The position numbers were made by a program, and so were the translations under genes. Shown here piece after piece: positions 22,635-23,760 of a DNA stretch of 23,760 bases (positions are counted from its first letter, which is position 1; each line of letters begins with the position of its first letter). The DNA comes from Christensenella sp. UBA3944. GTDB taxonomy: Bacteria; Bacillota; Clostridia; Christensenellales; DTU072. Location of the stretch: NCBI GenBank assembly GCA_002385605.1, contig DGDU01000004.1, forward strand, positions 7,193-30,952, read 5' to 3'. Under the pieces are notes generated by a model. That model saw only the letters and a list, made by a program, of their open reading frames with translations, was not told the origin of the DNA and did no database searches.

Positions 22635-23760
22635 GTTTAATACAATACTTATCCGTTACGGGGAGATATTTCTTAAAGGCAACAACAAGCGCTATTTCGA
22701 GTCCCTGCTAATAAAAAACATCAAGGCGGCGCTTGAGGGGATCGATTGTAAGTTCGTAAGGTCGCAAAGCAGATTTTATATAGAGGGCTTTTCGCTCTCC
22801 GACAAAAACGAGGTAATAAGCAGGCTTACAAAGGTTTTCGGCATACACAGCATAAGCCCCGCGGTTAAAACCCCGACAAATCTGGAGGAAATAGGAGAGA
22901 TCGCCGCTTCTGTTTCGCCAAAGAGCGGCAAATTCCGTGTTACGGTTAAGAGAGCGGATAAGAAAATAACTCTGAAATCGATGGAAGTCGCCGCAATTAT
23001 TGGGGGCGAAATGCTAAAAAGGTCGCCGAGCCTGAAAGTCGACCTTTTCAAATACGACTTTGAACTGAATGTCGACATCAGGGAAAACGGATATTCGTAT
23101 ATCTTTTTCGAAAGCATACCCGGGGCGCAAGGGCTGCCCGCGGGATGTTCGGGAAAGGCTATGTTATTGCTGTCGGGCGGTATCGACAGCCCTGTCGCGG
23201 CGTACCTCATGGCAAAGAGAGGCTTAAATATTGCCTGCGTGCATTACCACAGCTTCCCGTATACAAGCGAGCTTGCCCTGCAAAAGGTTGTTGACCTTGC
23301 GGCCAGACTGCGCCCGTATATACCTAATATCGAACTTTATGTCGTGCCATTTACCGAAATCCAGTACGCCATACACGAGCATTGCCCCAAGGAATACATG
23401 ATAACTATTATGCGCCGCTTTATGATGCGCATCGCCGAGCGTTTGGCAAAAGAGAAAAAATGCGGGGCGCTTATCACGGGCGAAAGCCTCGGGCAGGTGG
23501 CTAGCCAGACCATCGAAAGCATAAATGTCACCAATTCGGTAGTTTCCTTGCCCGTATTCCGCCCGCTTATCGGTTCGGATAAAGAGGAAATTATAGAAAT
23601 CGCCCAAAAGATAGGCACCTTCGACATAAGCATAAGGCCTTATGAAGATTGCTGCACGGTGTTCTTGCCTAAAAATCCCATAATTCATCCCAAAATTGAG
23701 GACGCCGTCCGTTTCGAGAAAAACCTGGACATCGAAGGGCTTATTCAAAAAGCCATAGAC
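22624..23760 (+). CDS. thiI: tRNA 4-thiouridine synthase ThiI (3' truncated)
   Basis: 379 residues are visible and the frame is open at the window edge. ThiI adenylates U8 of tRNA and transfers sulfur to form 4-thiouridine; it can also take part in thiamine thiazole synthesis. It opens TILIRYGEIFLKGNNKRYFE (ferredoxin-like domain), then the THUMP domain (about 60-165) and the PP-loop ATPase SGGIDSPVAAYLMAKRGL (184-201). Later blocks are MRRFMMRIAERLAKEKKCGA, ITGESLGQVASQTIESI and RPYEDCCTVFLPKNP. Firmicutes ThiI usually ends near 390-400 residues without a rhodanese domain, so little is probably missing. AAGGAG (22608-22613) precedes ATG 22624, which lies inside the end of the desulfurase gene. 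Confidence 0.95.
   Translation, partial: MAAEFNTILIRYGEIFLKGNNKRYFESLLIKNIKAALEGIDCKFVRSQSRFYIEGFSLSDKNEVISRLTKVFGIHSISPAVKTPTNLEEIGEIAASVSPKSGKFRVTVKRADKKITLKSMEVAAIIGGEMLKRSPSLKVDLFKYDFELNVDIRENGYSYIFFESIPGAQGLPAGCSGKAMLLLSGGIDSPVAAYLMAKRGLNIACVHYHSFPYTSELALQKVVDLAARLRPYIPNIELYVVPFTEIQYAIHEHCPKEYMITIMRRFMMRIAERLAKEKKCGALITGESLGQVASQTIESINVTNSVVSLPVFRPLIGSDKEEIIEIAQKIGTFDISIRPYEDCCTVFLPKNPIIHPKIEDAVRFEKNLDIEGLIQKAID

Noticed and set aside
1..23760. Defence island, CRISPR array, mobile element or biosynthetic cluster
   Set aside because: No transposase, integrase, phage, toxin-antitoxin or repeat-spacer pattern was seen. The genes are conserved core functions apart from the surface protein.

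Overview
The window is a dense stretch of housekeeping genes, all on the plus strand, from an endospore-forming member of the Firmicutes, most likely class Clostridia. The evidence is gene content: SepF, a YunB-type sporulation protein, a PdaB-like deacetylase, the rimP-nusA-ylxR-ylxQ-infB-rbfA order, MutS2, and a ThiI without a visible rhodanese domain next to a cysteine desulfurase. GC content looks moderate and the Ile codon ATA is frequent. I saw no rRNA, tRNA, CRISPR array, insertion sequence or prophage gene, and no gap between genes longer than about 210 bases.

Layout. (1) 2-1606 is the 3' end of a large surface protein with InlB-type repeats and leucine-rich repeats. (2) 1747-3183 holds a PdaB-like deacetylase and a tandem OB-fold single-strand-binding-like protein. 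(3) 3223-5868 is a compressed yggS-sepF / lspA-rluD cluster; the ylmG, ylmH, divIVA and ileS genes often found between sepF and lspA are absent. (4) 5869-14857 has a structured leader followed by rimP-nusA-ylxR(rnpM)-ylxQ-infB-rbfA-nrnA-truB-ribF and an endonuclease IV-like gene, many with overlapping stops and starts. (5) 14897-15571 is yunB. (6) 15702-23760 is pheS-pheT-mutS2-cysteine desulfurase-thiI, with thiI running off the end. The operons join ribosome maturation, transcription and translation factors, RNA modification, nucleotide turnover and sulfur transfer.

Signals the genes do not explain. The palindrome ACGT is absent from all 23,760 bases, although ACG and CGT each occur very often. 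This suggests genome-wide avoidance of a restriction or modification site. Three genes (yggS, lspA, yunB) lack a Shine-Dalgarno sequence and have a -10-like hexamer at the distance expected for leaderless mRNA. Perfect or near-perfect inverted repeats lie against the start codons of yggS, sepF and yunB; in sepF the ribosome-binding site is in the hairpin loop. The pheS promoter carries a palindrome over its -35 box, rimP has a two-hairpin leader, and two enzymes (MutS2 Smr domain, endonuclease IV homologue) lack a usual active-site acidic residue.
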